Positions 50,313 through 60,078 of a DNA stretch of 64,000 nucleotides are shown in pieces. The stretch spans positions 1 to 64,000 of the forward strand of contig CAYPXR010000021.1 of the NCBI GenBank assembly GCA_964414585.1. Direction: 5' to 3'. Below the pieces are notes generated by a model. That model saw only the letters and a program-made list of their open reading frames with translations, was not told where the DNA came from and did not search any database. Position 1 is the first letter of the stretch, and every line of letters begins with the position of its first letter. A program made the position numbers and the translations under genes. The stretch comes from DATEMU01 sp964414585 (GTDB lineage Bacteria > Planctomycetota > Phycisphaerae > UBA1845 > UTPLA1).

Positions 50313-53062
50313 CGAGGCATCGTCGTCGGCTGTTGCCGTTCCTGGGCCTTCCTAAGTCCTTCCTTCGCAATCTTCGACTCGGGCTGAATCTTAAGAGCTG
50401 TCTGGAACGCCCGGGCCGCTTCGTCGTATCGGCCCAGTCGCAACAGCGCGCCGCCGAGATTGCAATATCCGGCAATGGCGTTGGGGTCCAGGCGCACGGC
50501 TTCCTTGAAACTGGCGACGGCTTCGTCGTACCGTCCAATCCTGGTCAGCGCGATTCCCAGACTATTTTGGGCCCTGGGCCATTGCGGTCGCAATTGAACG
50601 GCTTCGCGCCATTGCTCGACGCTCCCGGCGGTGTCTCCGATGCGCGAATAAAGGACCGCCAGATTCGCATGACCCTCCGGCCATTCCGGATGCATTCGAA
50701 TCGCTTCCCGATAATGAGCAATGGCATCATCCGTCTTTCCGAGCTTGTCGAAAAGGAGGGCGAGGTTTTCGTGGGCCTTCGGGTACTCCGGGTTCAATCG
50801 GAGGGCCGTGCGAAATTCTTCAATCGCCTCGTCGTACTTTTTCATCCGGAGAAGGGTAATGCCGAGATTGTTGTGGCTGAATTCATCATTCGGGTCCACC
50901 CGGATGGCTTCCCGATAGAGTTTTTCCGGAAGCGTGGTCAACTTCTCAACGGCCAGATCGTCCGCCAGGCCCCACAACGATTCCGGCGTGTCCGGTCCAA
51001 GCGGCGGCGGCGAGCCATTGAGGGCCCGGTCTAATTCGTCCCTCGTGACGCGGTAAACCAGGATGGAATGACCGATCTCGGCGAGCGGCTCTCGTTGTCG
51101 AAGAAACGCGCACAGCCGTGCGAATCGGAGCTTCAGGACGATGGCGTCCGGAATCCGATTGCCGGGGTCTTCTCCCGGCATGCTGCTGGGAAGCGGCTGC
51201 GATTGTTGCAGCAAGTCGATCCGCGGTTTGCAAATCTGGTAGACCAGTTCAAACATCGAGGACCAATGACTGAGCGGCACCAGGTACACCTGTTGCAACA
51301 TGGTGGCGCTGATGCAGTAAAGCCCCGGCTCGAAGGCCGAGCATTGTTCCTTCTGCCACCAGGCGTTGCTCGGAAGGTATCTTGGATGAATGCCATAATA
51401 CTCCGGCGATCCGTTTCCGAGATACGAAAGATAGACGGGCTCGGAGCCGGGAGAATCGGGAGGGTTGTGTTCCTTGAGCCAGTCGCTCAGGCCGATGAGG
51501 TCCTGACCCCAATCGACCGAGCTGTCGACGAAGTGGCGGTATCCGTTCCGGGAACCGCCGCCGATGAAGTTGAAGAAGGACAAATAGTGCGGCCATGACC
51601 ACAAGGCGACGCCGCCATGCAGGACGAGCAGCAACGCCGCCGCCTGGCGAATCGGGAATCGTCGCGGTCGATTCGTCCCGAGAATTCCCGCGAAGATCAT
51701 CATCGCGGGATAAATCGGAAGAATATGGCGATGACCGATGTTGAACGGACTGATGATGGCGGTTACCCAGTAAACGACAAAGAAGACGATCAAGGGTAGC
51801 GCTCGGTACAACAGGGTCGGCGACCCGGCGCCGTTGCTTGGCGTCACCCGATGGCGCGCTCTGCGTTCAACCGCCCAGACGCCTGTCGCAAGCAAAAGAA
51901 GAATCAATGCGGGCGCCGTCGTCTTGAGCAGGACGGCATCGGGGAAATACATGCGAAATCCGCCGCTGTTCCGGTCCCCATTAAGAAATGCATTGCTGCC
52001 TTTCGTCATGTTCATGGCGAAGACAAAGCCGTAAAGATAGGCCTCCGGCAGGAGCCGATGATCACGAGCGAATCGAACGACGGGCGAAAGCTTTCCGTAT
52101 CGATGGAGTTCGTATTCCCAATCCGAAAGTTGCGTGTCGGGGTCGGGGTTCGTGTTCATGAATCGATCGACGCCGGGCGTTCGCTGAACGAAGGCCGAGT
52201 ATTTCAGCCCGTGCGTCAACCACGTGAATCCGACAACGATGAGCGCCTGCGAGGCGAATACCCCGAGATGCGCCGCGAGGCGCTTCAGACGGCTCTGCAC
52301 CTCCCGCGTCCGGCGGACTGAAATCTCGAGAGGCGTCGCCAGGATCAACCGAACGACGAGCAAAATGCCGTAGGTCGGAATCAGGAGTAATGCGGAAAAC
52401 TTGGAATTGAACATCGCCGCGACGGCCAGACCGCTCAGGAGGACGCTGGCCGGCGTGATGCGGTTCATCGCCCACCAGATGGACAACACCGAAAGCAGGA
52501 AGAACAGCGTCGCCGCCATATCCGTCGTAACTTGGAATCCATGGGCGAGCATCTCCGGCGAGAAAACGTAGATCGTGAGCGAGATCAACCCGCCGACCGG
52601 CCCAAACCAACGCCGCGAGACGAGGTAAATCGTCAGCCCGAGGGCGACGCTGAAAAGGCCGATCATCGCCCGCCCGGAGATCAGCATCCGTTGAAGCGGA
52701 TTGCCCAGTTCATAAAAAAGCTGCCAGCCGAATTGCCACTGGTTCGATTCGTGCCAGCACTTCTGATCCAGGCTCGGCATCTTGATGGACATGAAGTTCA
52801 GCGGCAGCGCGCCCCAAAGCTCAATGACCGGGGGATGCTCGGGAACGAGTCGGTAATCATGCAATTGCCAATAGGTATAGCCGGAGGTCACATAGGCAAT
52901 CTCGTCGCAGGAGGTGCACTTGCGCAGGATACTGCTGATGCCCAGCGCGTAATGAATGCAAAGCAGTGCCGCCACGATTTGCCAGGACATGAGCCATCGC
53001 CATCGGGGAGATGGACCCGTGTGTGGAGCGGCGGTCAGGGATGATCCGTTGTCGTCCGTCAT
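50309..53062 (-). CDS. GT39-like membrane glycosyltransferase with TPRs
   Basis: A 917-residue protein. The N-terminal half is polytopic, with the PMT/ArnT-like loop (CTSCDEIAYVTSGYTYW, EHPPVIELWGALPL). The C-terminal ~200 residues hold about five TPRs (DEFSHNNLGITLLRMKKYDEAIEEF, ENLALLFDKLGKTDDAI, ANLAVLYSRIGDTAGSVEQW, NSLGIALTRIGRYDEAV, NLGGALLRLGRYDEAAR). It converges with the previous gene (4 bp overlap) and is followed upstream by another TPR transferase. Protein O-glycosylation is inferred. Confidence 0.82.
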   Translation of the reverse strand: MTDDNGSSLTAAPHTGPSPRWRWLMSWQIVAALLCIHYALGISSILRKCTSCDEIAYVTSGYTYWQLHDYRLVPEHPPVIELWGALPLNFMSIKMPSLDQKCWHESNQWQFGWQLFYELGNPLQRMLISGRAMIGLFSVALGLTIYLVSRRWFGPVGGLISLTIYVFSPEMLAHGFQVTTDMAATLFFLLSVLSIWWAMNRITPASVLLSGLAVAAMFNSKFSALLLIPTYGILLVVRLILATPLEISVRRTREVQSRLKRLAAHLGVFASQALIVVGFTWLTHGLKYSAFVQRTPGVDRFMNTNPDPDTQLSDWEYELHRYGKLSPVVRFARDHRLLPEAYLYGFVFAMNMTKGSNAFLNGDRNSGGFRMYFPDAVLLKTTAPALILLLLATGVWAVERRARHRVTPSNGAGSPTLLYRALPLIVFFVVYWVTAIISPFNIGHRHILPIYPAMMIFAGILGTNRPRRFPIRQAAALLLVLHGGVALWSWPHYLSFFNFIGGGSRNGYRHFVDSSVDWGQDLIGLSDWLKEHNPPDSPGSEPVYLSYLGNGSPEYYGIHPRYLPSNAWWQKEQCSAFEPGLYCISATMLQQVYLVPLSHWSSMFELVYQICKPRIDLLQQSQPLPSSMPGEDPGNRIPDAIVLKLRFARLCAFLRQREPLAEIGHSILVYRVTRDELDRALNGSPPPLGPDTPESLWGLADDLAVEKLTTLPEKLYREAIRVDPNDEFSHNNLGITLLRMKKYDEAIEEFRTALRLNPEYPKAHENLALLFDKLGKTDDAIAHYREAIRMHPEWPEGHANLAVLYSRIGDTAGSVEQWREAVQLRPQWPRAQNSLGIALTRIGRYDEAVASFKEAVRLDPNAIAGYCNLGGALLRLGRYDEAARAFQTALKIQPESKIAKEGLRKAQERQQPTTMPR

Positions 53063-53080
53063 GTGCCTGGGTGCGGGGTC

Positions 53081-55309
53081 CTAAGATGAAGGGTGAGTCG
53101 TCGCCGATGGTGTCGTCGTTAATTCATTCAATCTCGCTTGTGCATCGCGATGGTGCGGGTTGATTCTCAGGGCCGCCCGAAACTGCTCAATGGCCTCCTC
53201 GCGTCGGCCGGCCTGCAGGAACAACTGTCCCAGGAAAAAAAGCGGCTGGGCGTCGTCGGGGCGGGCGTTCGACAATTGGCGGCACACGCTTTGCGCTTCC
53301 TCCACGTTGCCTTGTTTCATCAGCGCTTGTGCGAGATTGTAATACGAAGAGGTGGCGTTTGGCTTCAGCCGGATCGCGGTCCGAAATTGATCGATCGCGT
53401 CGGGATAATGGCCCTCTCGCGCCAGTGCGATTCCGAGATTACTATGGACCTCGGCCCAACCCGGCTGCAACCGCAGGGCCTCGCGAAAATGGTCGATCGC
53501 CTCGCCCGTCTTCCCCATCTTGGCCAATACGTTTCCAAGGTTGTTGTGGACGCGCGGCCACTCCGGCTTGTAGTAGATCGCTTCACGGTATTGGTCGGCC
53601 GCCTCTTTCAATCGTCCCTGACGAAGGAGGATTTGTCCCGCGGCGTTGTGCGCCTCCGGGTATTCCGGCTCCAAGCGGATGGCCTCGCCGAATTCAAAAA
53701 GGGCGTCCCCCAGTTCTCCGAGATCCGTGAGGACCAGGCCCAGATTGAAATGGGCGCCGGGATTGCCGGGAGCAAAACGGATGGATTCTCGAAACTTGAC
53801 GGCCGCCGCCTTCAGATCGCCCTTCCGGGTCAAAACCATGGCCATGTTATGGAGGGAATCCGGGTAGTCGGGCCAGCGTGCCAGAACCTTTTCGTATTGC
53901 GCCGCGGCTTCGTCCAAACGGTCGATCTTGAAGAACGCAGTGCCGAGGGAGTCGTAACCCCGGGGATTGTCCGGTCGCTGGGCGACCACGTTTTCCCAGA
54001 TGGCGACTTCGGTTCGATAGTCGAAATTCCGGCGATGACTCAACGCGGCGCACGCGATCGCGGAAAACGCCACCAGTCCGATCGAGACGGCTCGCACGGA
54101 CGCATCGGAGAGGCGCCATCTCACCGCAGCGCTTCGAACGAGCTTGAATGCCGCAAAGACAAGGAGCGCGGACACGGCCGCGAGTGGAAGGTACATCCGA
54201 TGTTCGAAGGCGCGATCCTCGATGGGAATGATCGACGACGTGGGGGCCAGGATGACAAAAAACCAGACGCCCAGAAAACCCGGCGCCGGCTTCCGTCGCA
54301 AGCCCCAAATCGTTGCGGACAGGAGGGCCAGAATGACCAGGGCGGGAAATACGATCTGCGACGCGGACTGCGCCAACGGCCAGTCATAGTCGAGGCATTG
54401 CGGATAAGGGAGGATGGAAAGTCGAAGGTAATGGAGAATGACACCGAACTGCGTCAGCGCATAACTAAGCGGCGTCGAGCTTTCGAGTGTGAACCCGGCG
54501 GAGGCGGCTCGTGGTCCTCCCCAGATCAGTGCCGCCAGCACAAACCACGTCGAGGCCAATGCCAGATAAAACAGCCCCCGACGGCGAATCATGCCGCGCC
54601 AGGTTGGACTAAAGAAAATGCGATCGAACACGGCGACGAGGAATGGGGCCGTCACCATCACTTCCTTTGTCGCCATTCCAAGGCAGCAGGCGATCACGGC
54701 GCCGATGGACCAACCGAGCGATCGAGTCCCCTGAAACGCGCGGACCGCGCAATAAAGAGTGAGCAGATAAGACAGCCCGCAAAGCGATTCCGCCCGTTGG
54801 ATGGTGTAGGTGACGCTTTCGGTCTGAAGGGGGTGCAACAACCAGAGTAAGGATACGGTGAATGCGATCGCCGTCGATGCACCGACGAACGAGACAAGAC
54901 AAGGGCTGGCCAGAATCGTCCGCCGGACGATGCCGAAAAGCGCCATCGCGGCGAAAACGTGGATCGCGATATTCATCGCGTGATAGCCGCCGACGCGATA
55001 CCCCCCGATGGCATAATTCAGGGCCAACGTGAAGCAGACGAGCGGCCGACCGGCAACGGTGGATTCCAGGGGTGCACTAAGTGAATAACTCAGGGGCCAG
55101 ACGCGGCGGACAAAAACGTTGTGCAGGATTGCGGACTGATCGTCAAAGATGAACGGGCATTGGAAGATGTTCGAATAGGTGATAACCCCGGAGAGAACGA
55201 GGGCAAACCCGGCCAGAATGATCCAAAGCCGGGTCCGATCGGCGACCCGGCCGGCTCCGGCGACCGGCGGGTCGGGACTCCTCTGAATCGTTGACGCGGA
55301 ATCGTTCAT
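53081..55309 (-). CDS. TMTC-like membrane protein with ~8 TPRs
   Basis: A 742-residue protein. The membrane half begins FALVLSGVITYSNIF, has the TMTC-type loop CPFIFDDQSAILHNVFVRR and RPLVCFTLALNYAIGGYRVGGYHAMN (abridged), then ~10 helices. The C-terminal ~310 residues consist of eight or nine TPRs in near-perfect register (e.g. NMAMVLTRKGDLKAAAVKF, NLGNVLAKMGKTGEAIDHF). It is in the same orientation as, and 18 nt upstream of, the GT39-like gene, so the two are probably an operon. Confidence 0.82.
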   Translation of the reverse strand: MNDSASTIQRSPDPPVAGAGRVADRTRLWIILAGFALVLSGVITYSNIFQCPFIFDDQSAILHNVFVRRVWPLSYSLSAPLESTVAGRPLVCFTLALNYAIGGYRVGGYHAMNIAIHVFAAMALFGIVRRTILASPCLVSFVGASTAIAFTVSLLWLLHPLQTESVTYTIQRAESLCGLSYLLTLYCAVRAFQGTRSLGWSIGAVIACCLGMATKEVMVTAPFLVAVFDRIFFSPTWRGMIRRRGLFYLALASTWFVLAALIWGGPRAASAGFTLESSTPLSYALTQFGVILHYLRLSILPYPQCLDYDWPLAQSASQIVFPALVILALLSATIWGLRRKPAPGFLGVWFFVILAPTSSIIPIEDRAFEHRMYLPLAAVSALLVFAAFKLVRSAAVRWRLSDASVRAVSIGLVAFSAIACAALSHRRNFDYRTEVAIWENVVAQRPDNPRGYDSLGTAFFKIDRLDEAAAQYEKVLARWPDYPDSLHNMAMVLTRKGDLKAAAVKFRESIRFAPGNPGAHFNLGLVLTDLGELGDALFEFGEAIRLEPEYPEAHNAAGQILLRQGRLKEAADQYREAIYYKPEWPRVHNNLGNVLAKMGKTGEAIDHFREALRLQPGWAEVHSNLGIALAREGHYPDAIDQFRTAIRLKPNATSSYYNLAQALMKQGNVEEAQSVCRQLSNARPDDAQPLFFLGQLFLQAGRREEAIEQFRAALRINPHHRDAQARLNELTTTPSATTHPSS

Positions 55310-55584
55310 GACTTGAAGCTACAAGATGTCCCCGGGGGCCGCCACAAGGGCGATTTGCCACCCCGGATCGATGGAGTTATATTACAGGACTGCGCTCAGA
55401 TTGCCGTTTCTTAAGATCGCGGGCGTTCCGCGGGCGGCTGAGTGCGTTGTGGTCTTAGGGCCTGGTGCGACGGCGCCGGGTCGCCCGTCGCTTCCCGATC
55501 CCACGGACGCGAGTAGCGACAGGAAGTTGTACAAACAGCGGCGCGGGGGCGTGGGCCCCGGAATCGCGTCTAGAGAAGGACTTC
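55310..55584 (+). promoter_or_regulatory. Leader region of rpsA
   Basis: A 275 bp non-coding region between the divergent TPR gene and rpsA. It contains a 7 bp stem GCGACGG/CCGTCGC (55467-55473 and 55485-55491, 11 nt loop) and other GC-rich pairings. S1 is autoregulated through its leader in other bacteria; no consensus was tested here. Confidence 0.4.
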
Positions 55585-57435
55585 ATGCAACGCATTAACA
55601 ATGAGATGATGGCCCAGATCGATGTCTCGGACGAAGAGCTGAACGTCGAATTAAAATCGGCATTTGGCGAAACGGGCGATCTGGCCGGGATGGAAAAGGC
55701 CATCGGCGCCGAGGTGGTCGATTTTAAGGCCGACACGGTCATCAAGGGGAAAGTCGTCGGCATCAGCGGACAGGACGTCGTCGTCGATGTCGGTCTAAAG
55801 AGCGAAGGCTACGTGCCGCTCAGCGAGTGGGAAGATTCCGGCGAAGTGGACGTCGGCGATGAAATTGAAGTCCTCCTCGAGCAAATCGAATCCGACACCG
55901 GCGTCGTCATACTCTCGAAGCGCAAGGCCGACCGCATTCGCGGCTGGGAGCGCGTTCTTCAGAATTGCAAGGAAGGTCAGCGCGTCAGCGGCAAATGCAC
56001 GCGAAAGATCAAGGGCGGCCTGCTCGTCGACATCGGCGTGCCCGTGTTCCTGCCCGCCAGCCAGGTGGATACCCGGCGTCCGGGAGACGTCGGCGAATAC
56101 ATCGGGAAGACGCTGGAGGCGGTGGTCCTCAAGATCGATATCGAACGCCGCAACATCGTCATCTCCCGCCGCAAGTTGATCGAAATGGAGCGGGCCGAAT
56201 CGAAGGCCAAAGTCATGTCCGACATCGAAGTCGGCCAGATGCGCGAAGGCACCGTCAAGAACATCGCCGACTTCGGCGCGTTCATCGACCTGGGCGGAAT
56301 TGACGGCCTCCTGCACATCACCGACATGAGTTGGGACCGCATCGGCCATCCCAGCGAGATCCTCAAAGTCGACGAAAAGGTGAAAGTCAAAGTCCTCGCC
56401 GTCGACAAGGACAAGGAAAAGATCGCCCTGGGCCTCAAGCAGACCCAGATCAACCCCTGGGACGAGGTTGAGAACCGATACCCCATCGGCGCCCGCGTGA
56501 AAGGCAACGTCGTCAACATCACGAACTACGGCGCCTTCATCAAGCTCGAAGGCGGAATCGAGGGCCTCGTTCACATCTCCGAAATGTCCTGGACCCGGAG
56601 AATCACCCATCCGTCGGAGATGCTGACGCTCGACCAGGAGATTGAGGTCGTCGTCCTGGAGATCAACAAGAACAAGCAGGAAATCTCCCTCGGCATCAAG
56701 CAGACCGAAACGAACCCCTGGACCAAAGTCGCCGAGAAGTATCCGCCGAATACCGTTGTCTCCGGTCAGGTCCGCAACCTCACGAACTACGGCGCCTTCA
56801 TCGAAATCGAAGAGGGCATCGACGGCCTCCTGCACGTCTCCGACATGAGTTGGACCAAGAAAGTCAGCCATCCCTCCGAAATGATCAAGAAGGGCGACGA
56901 GATCAAGTGCGTCGTCCTGACCGTGGACCAGGAAAAGCAGCGAATCGCCCTGGGCCTTAAGCAGCTCACCGAGGATCCATGGCTCCACGCCGTGCCCGAC
57001 CGCTACATCCCGGGCATGATCGTCAAGGGCAAGGTCACGAAGATCACCAACTTCGGCGTCTTCGTCGAGCTGGAACAGGACCTCGAAGGTTTGTTGCACG
57101 TGTCGGAATTGACCGATCACCGCATCGAAGACCCGCATCAGGAGGTGGAGATCGGCCAGGAGATCGAGGTCAAGATCCTCCGGGTCGATACCGGCGAACG
57201 AAAGATCGGCCTTTCCAAGAAGCGCGCCGATTGGGCGTCTGATACCACCGCGGAAGGCGGGGCCGCCCCTCGCAAGGAAGTCAAACAACGTCGCGGCGGG
57301 TTGCACGGATCGACCGGCGAAGAAACGACGGGCATCATCAAGGGAACCGACCTGCTCACAGAGCATACGGAGAGCAAGGACGCGGAATCGGCGGCCGAAA
57401 CCAGCGACGACGCCACGGCGGAATCCCCATCCTAA
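55585..57435 (+). CDS. rpsA: Ribosomal protein S1
   Basis: A 616-residue protein with six S1 domains (starting near residues 47, 135, 215, 302, 388 and 473). The middle ones read GAFIDLGGIDGLLHITDMSW, GAFIKLEGGIEGLVHISEMSW, GAFIEIEEGIDGLLHVSDMSW, the last GVFVELEQDLEGLLHVSEL. S1 unwinds and presents mRNA to the 30S subunit. The C-terminal ~60 residues are Glu/Thr/Ser-rich and unstructured. The start at 55585 has an AAGGA Shine-Dalgarno. Confidence 0.94.
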   Translation: MQRINNEMMAQIDVSDEELNVELKSAFGETGDLAGMEKAIGAEVVDFKADTVIKGKVVGISGQDVVVDVGLKSEGYVPLSEWEDSGEVDVGDEIEVLLEQIESDTGVVILSKRKADRIRGWERVLQNCKEGQRVSGKCTRKIKGGLLVDIGVPVFLPASQVDTRRPGDVGEYIGKTLEAVVLKIDIERRNIVISRRKLIEMERAESKAKVMSDIEVGQMREGTVKNIADFGAFIDLGGIDGLLHITDMSWDRIGHPSEILKVDEKVKVKVLAVDKDKEKIALGLKQTQINPWDEVENRYPIGARVKGNVVNITNYGAFIKLEGGIEGLVHISEMSWTRRITHPSEMLTLDQEIEVVVLEINKNKQEISLGIKQTETNPWTKVAEKYPPNTVVSGQVRNLTNYGAFIEIEEGIDGLLHVSDMSWTKKVSHPSEMIKKGDEIKCVVLTVDQEKQRIALGLKQLTEDPWLHAVPDRYIPGMIVKGKVTKITNFGVFVELEQDLEGLLHVSELTDHRIEDPHQEVEIGQEIEVKILRVDTGERKIGLSKKRADWASDTTAEGGAAPRKEVKQRRGGLHGSTGEETTGIIKGTDLLTEHTESKDAESAAETSDDATAESPS

Positions 57436-57612
57436 TGATGTGAAATTCAGGACGACGGTCGCGCGGGGCGTTGTCCTAAAATGTTGCGCGGGCGAAGGTC
57501 GATCGTCCGGAAACGCGGTCGCCGCCAGTAGTGACGTCGGATTTCCGGCAACCATGCGGGCCATCTGGCCGATCTTGATGACGGGAATCTGCCCCCCCGG
57601 GAGGACCGTACT

Positions 57613-58494
57613 ATTTCAGCCGAGCCAGGATTACAGCAATATCTGAAGCAGATCAACGAGTCCGCGCTGCTTACGGCGGAGGAAGAGCGGGATCTGGCCC
57701 ACGCCATCATTCGCGGGACCTCGGCGGCCGGTCGTTTCGCGCGGCGTGAAATCAGTCACATCGAGAAGCACGAGCAGGAAGTCGAAGCGGCCAACGCCCG
57801 CGAGCGGATGATCCGCAGCAACCTTCGCCTCGTCGTCAATATCGCCAAGGCCTACAGCAATCGCGGCATGCCGCTCTCCGACCTGATCGAAGAGGGCAAC
57901 CTCGGCCTGTTGCGGGCCGTGGAAGGTTTCGATCCGGAGATGGGTTCGCGGTTCAGCACCTATGCAAGTTGGTGGATCAAGCAGGCCATCAAACGCGCCC
58001 TGATCAACGCCGTCCAGCCCGTGCACATCCCCGCCTACATGGTGGAGATGATCGCCCGATGGAAACAGGTTCACACCGAGTTGCTCGAAGAGCTGGGACA
58101 CGCGCCCAGCATCCAGGAAGTCGCCGAGCGGATGCAGCTTCCCGAGCGCAAGGTACGGATCATCAAGCGGGCAGTGCGGGCCTTCAGCGCCCCGACGCAA
58201 TCGTCCACCAATGACGCGGGGCAGTTGCTCTCCGACATGCTGCCCGATGAAAAGTCGCCGACGCCGGACGAGGCGATTTTTAACGAGTCCGAGTCGAAGA
58301 TGCTTACCAAATTAGTCGACGCCCTCGACCCGCGCGAGGCGACGATCCTCCGTCTGCGCTACGGCCTGGATGAAGAAGAACCGATGACGCTCAAGGACAT
58401 CGGCGCCCGCATCGGCCTGACTCGCGAGCGCGTCCGCCAACTTGAAGCAGAAGCCCTCCGAAAACTTCAAGAAACCCTCGACGAATCGATCTAA
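57613..58494 (+). CDS. Sigma-70 family RNA polymerase sigma factor, ATT start
   Basis: A 293-residue RpoD/SigA-like sigma factor. Region 1.2 (LQQYLKQINESALLTAEEERDLA) precedes region 2 (LRLVVNIAKAYSNRGMPLSDLIEEGNLGLLRAVEGFDPEMG abridged, then STYASWWIKQAI), region 3 (APSIQEVAERMQLPERKVR) and region 4 (EATILRLRYGLDEEEPMTLKDIG, RERVRQLEAEALRKL). The ATG at 57808 lies after region 1.2 and would delete it. In-frame stops at 57529-57534 close the frame upstream; the only start with a Shine-Dalgarno is ATT at 57613, 7 nt after GGGAGGA. It is a group 2/3-like short housekeeping-type factor. Confidence 0.88.
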   Translation: MSAEPGLQQYLKQINESALLTAEEERDLAHAIIRGTSAAGRFARREISHIEKHEQEVEAANARERMIRSNLRLVVNIAKAYSNRGMPLSDLIEEGNLGLLRAVEGFDPEMGSRFSTYASWWIKQAIKRALINAVQPVHIPAYMVEMIARWKQVHTELLEELGHAPSIQEVAERMQLPERKVRIIKRAVRAFSAPTQSSTNDAGQLLSDMLPDEKSPTPDEAIFNESESKMLTKLVDALDPREATILRLRYGLDEEEPMTLKDIGARIGLTRERVRQLEAEALRKLQETLDESI

Positions 58495-58508
58495 GGGGCG
58501 GTTATTCG

Positions 58509-60078
58509 CTACGGCATGGACGCCGCCGGTGAGGTCCCGCGCCGTCGACCCACGAACTCTCGGACATGGAAGTGTCCGAAACTCGCCGTCGTCGCATAGT
58601 GACCGCGAACGAATTCCTGCAACCGCTTCACATCGGCGGCGGCCCCGTCGGGCGGTGGATCCAACGGACCGGATAACGATGGCTTGTTGCGGCGATCGTC
58701 CTCGATGATCCAGTCCGGCGAAGCGGCCGCAAAGCTGTTGACGAATTCACTGAACAGTGCATCATCCAATTCGAGGTAGGCGTGGGCCAGAAAATGCCTC
58801 GTGCCCGGGGAGCGATCGATCTGGTACAGAAGGTTTGAGCTGCGTCTCCAGAGCCAGAACAAAACGCAATCCTCCGTGCCGAAATGTGACTGGGCGTACT
58901 CCCGCACGCTGGCTTCATCCGCGACATCGCGCCGCGACCGATCCTTGATCGCCAAACGCCCGGTCTGCACGCCGACGATAAGCCCCGCCGTCAACAGGAG
59001 CGCGAGCGATACCGCTTTGGCGCGTTGGCTCGGCAGAAATCGAACGAGCAGCCCCCAACCGAGACAGGCCGGCGCAAGCGACACGTATTGATAATGGGCA
59101 TAACTCGTCCACCCCCCACGCGGATGAAGCCATCGCCGCCGCATACCAAACGATGGCCGGCGCCATCAATCGACCCAGGCCCTTCCGCACCGCCACGACG
59201 TAACCGGCCACGGCGGGCACGTGCAGCCACGCGAGTTTGAGGACGTCCTGTAAACAGTCCTTCAGCCGGTCAGCCGTCGACGGAACCAAAGGCCCGGGAA
59301 TGCGCCGGCCATGCCAATCCAACGGCCAGAGCACGGCGCATTCGACGCACTCCCGCAGATATCCCGCCAGGAGCGGATGTGCGAAGACGACGGCAACGCC
59401 GGCCGCAACGCCCAGAACCGTCAACGACGCGAAACGAACTCGCCTCCCTCGATTCACAAGAAGAAGCACGACCGCCGTTACACCGACCGCCGCCAGTCCC
59501 AATGGCAACCGAAATGAAACAGCGATCGTCCACAACAACCCCGCCGCCGCTGGATTTGCGAACCGGCTGCCTCCCGCCATTGCCTTTAAGAGCAACATCA
59601 CCGCGAGCGCCGACAACGGCATCGCGTAGACTTCCGTCTGAAAACCGCCCGCATGGAATGAGGGCTCGCCGCTGACGACGCAAAGCGCCGCGCCTCCCGC
59701 CAGCGCCGCAAAGTTCGGTCGATCCGACGCCGCGGCCCTGCGAATCGCCTGATCCGCCGAACATTCCTCGACGATTCTCGCCACCGCACAAGCGCCCAAC
59801 GCCGTCAACGCCGCTTCAAACAACCACAAGTATAACTTTGGATGCCCGGTCGCCATCGCGGCGCGCCCGATGAGATAAATCAGCGGCAGCTTGTTGTCCC
59901 AGAGATCGCGCCCCGGCATCTGGCCGTGCGCCTCGCGGGCCCCGATGAATAGAAACGCCGCCGAATCCTGCCGAGGTTCGACCAGCAGCGTCTCCACCTG
60001 AAAAACGAGGCACAACGGGAAAAACAGGAGAAACCGCGGCGCGCGAAGGATCGTTATTCGCGAACTCCGGTCGACCAC
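58509..60078 (-). pseudogene. GT39-like membrane glycosyltransferase, frameshifted
   Basis: Two overlapping frames encode one protein of ~520 residues. The first frame has the PMT loop (GRDLWDNKLPLIYLIG) and ~8 helices and runs into an out-of-frame tail after MASSAWG near 59125; the second frame picks up at TSYAHYQYVSLAPACLGWG. Loss of one G from the six-G run at 59113-59118 (minus strand) would join the frames. The start is a GTG near 60078 that overlaps the end of the GH20 gene. The C-terminal soluble part has FGTEDCVLFWLWRRSS. It may be a real mutation, phase variation, or an assembly error. Confidence 0.65.

Noticed and set aside
53138..54850. 570-residue plus-strand frame opposite the TPR protein
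   Set aside because: It mirrors the periodic TPR sequence; no independent domain or Shine-Dalgarno.
56510..56840. Near-identical DNA segments (ACGAACTACGGCGCCTTCAT) as a mobile or tandem repeat
   Set aside because: They encode equivalent strands of successive S1 domains; normal internal repetition of rpsA.
55795..57564. 589-residue minus-strand frame opposite rpsA
   Set aside because: A shadow of the S1 repeats, giving a repetitive Asp/Val-rich product.
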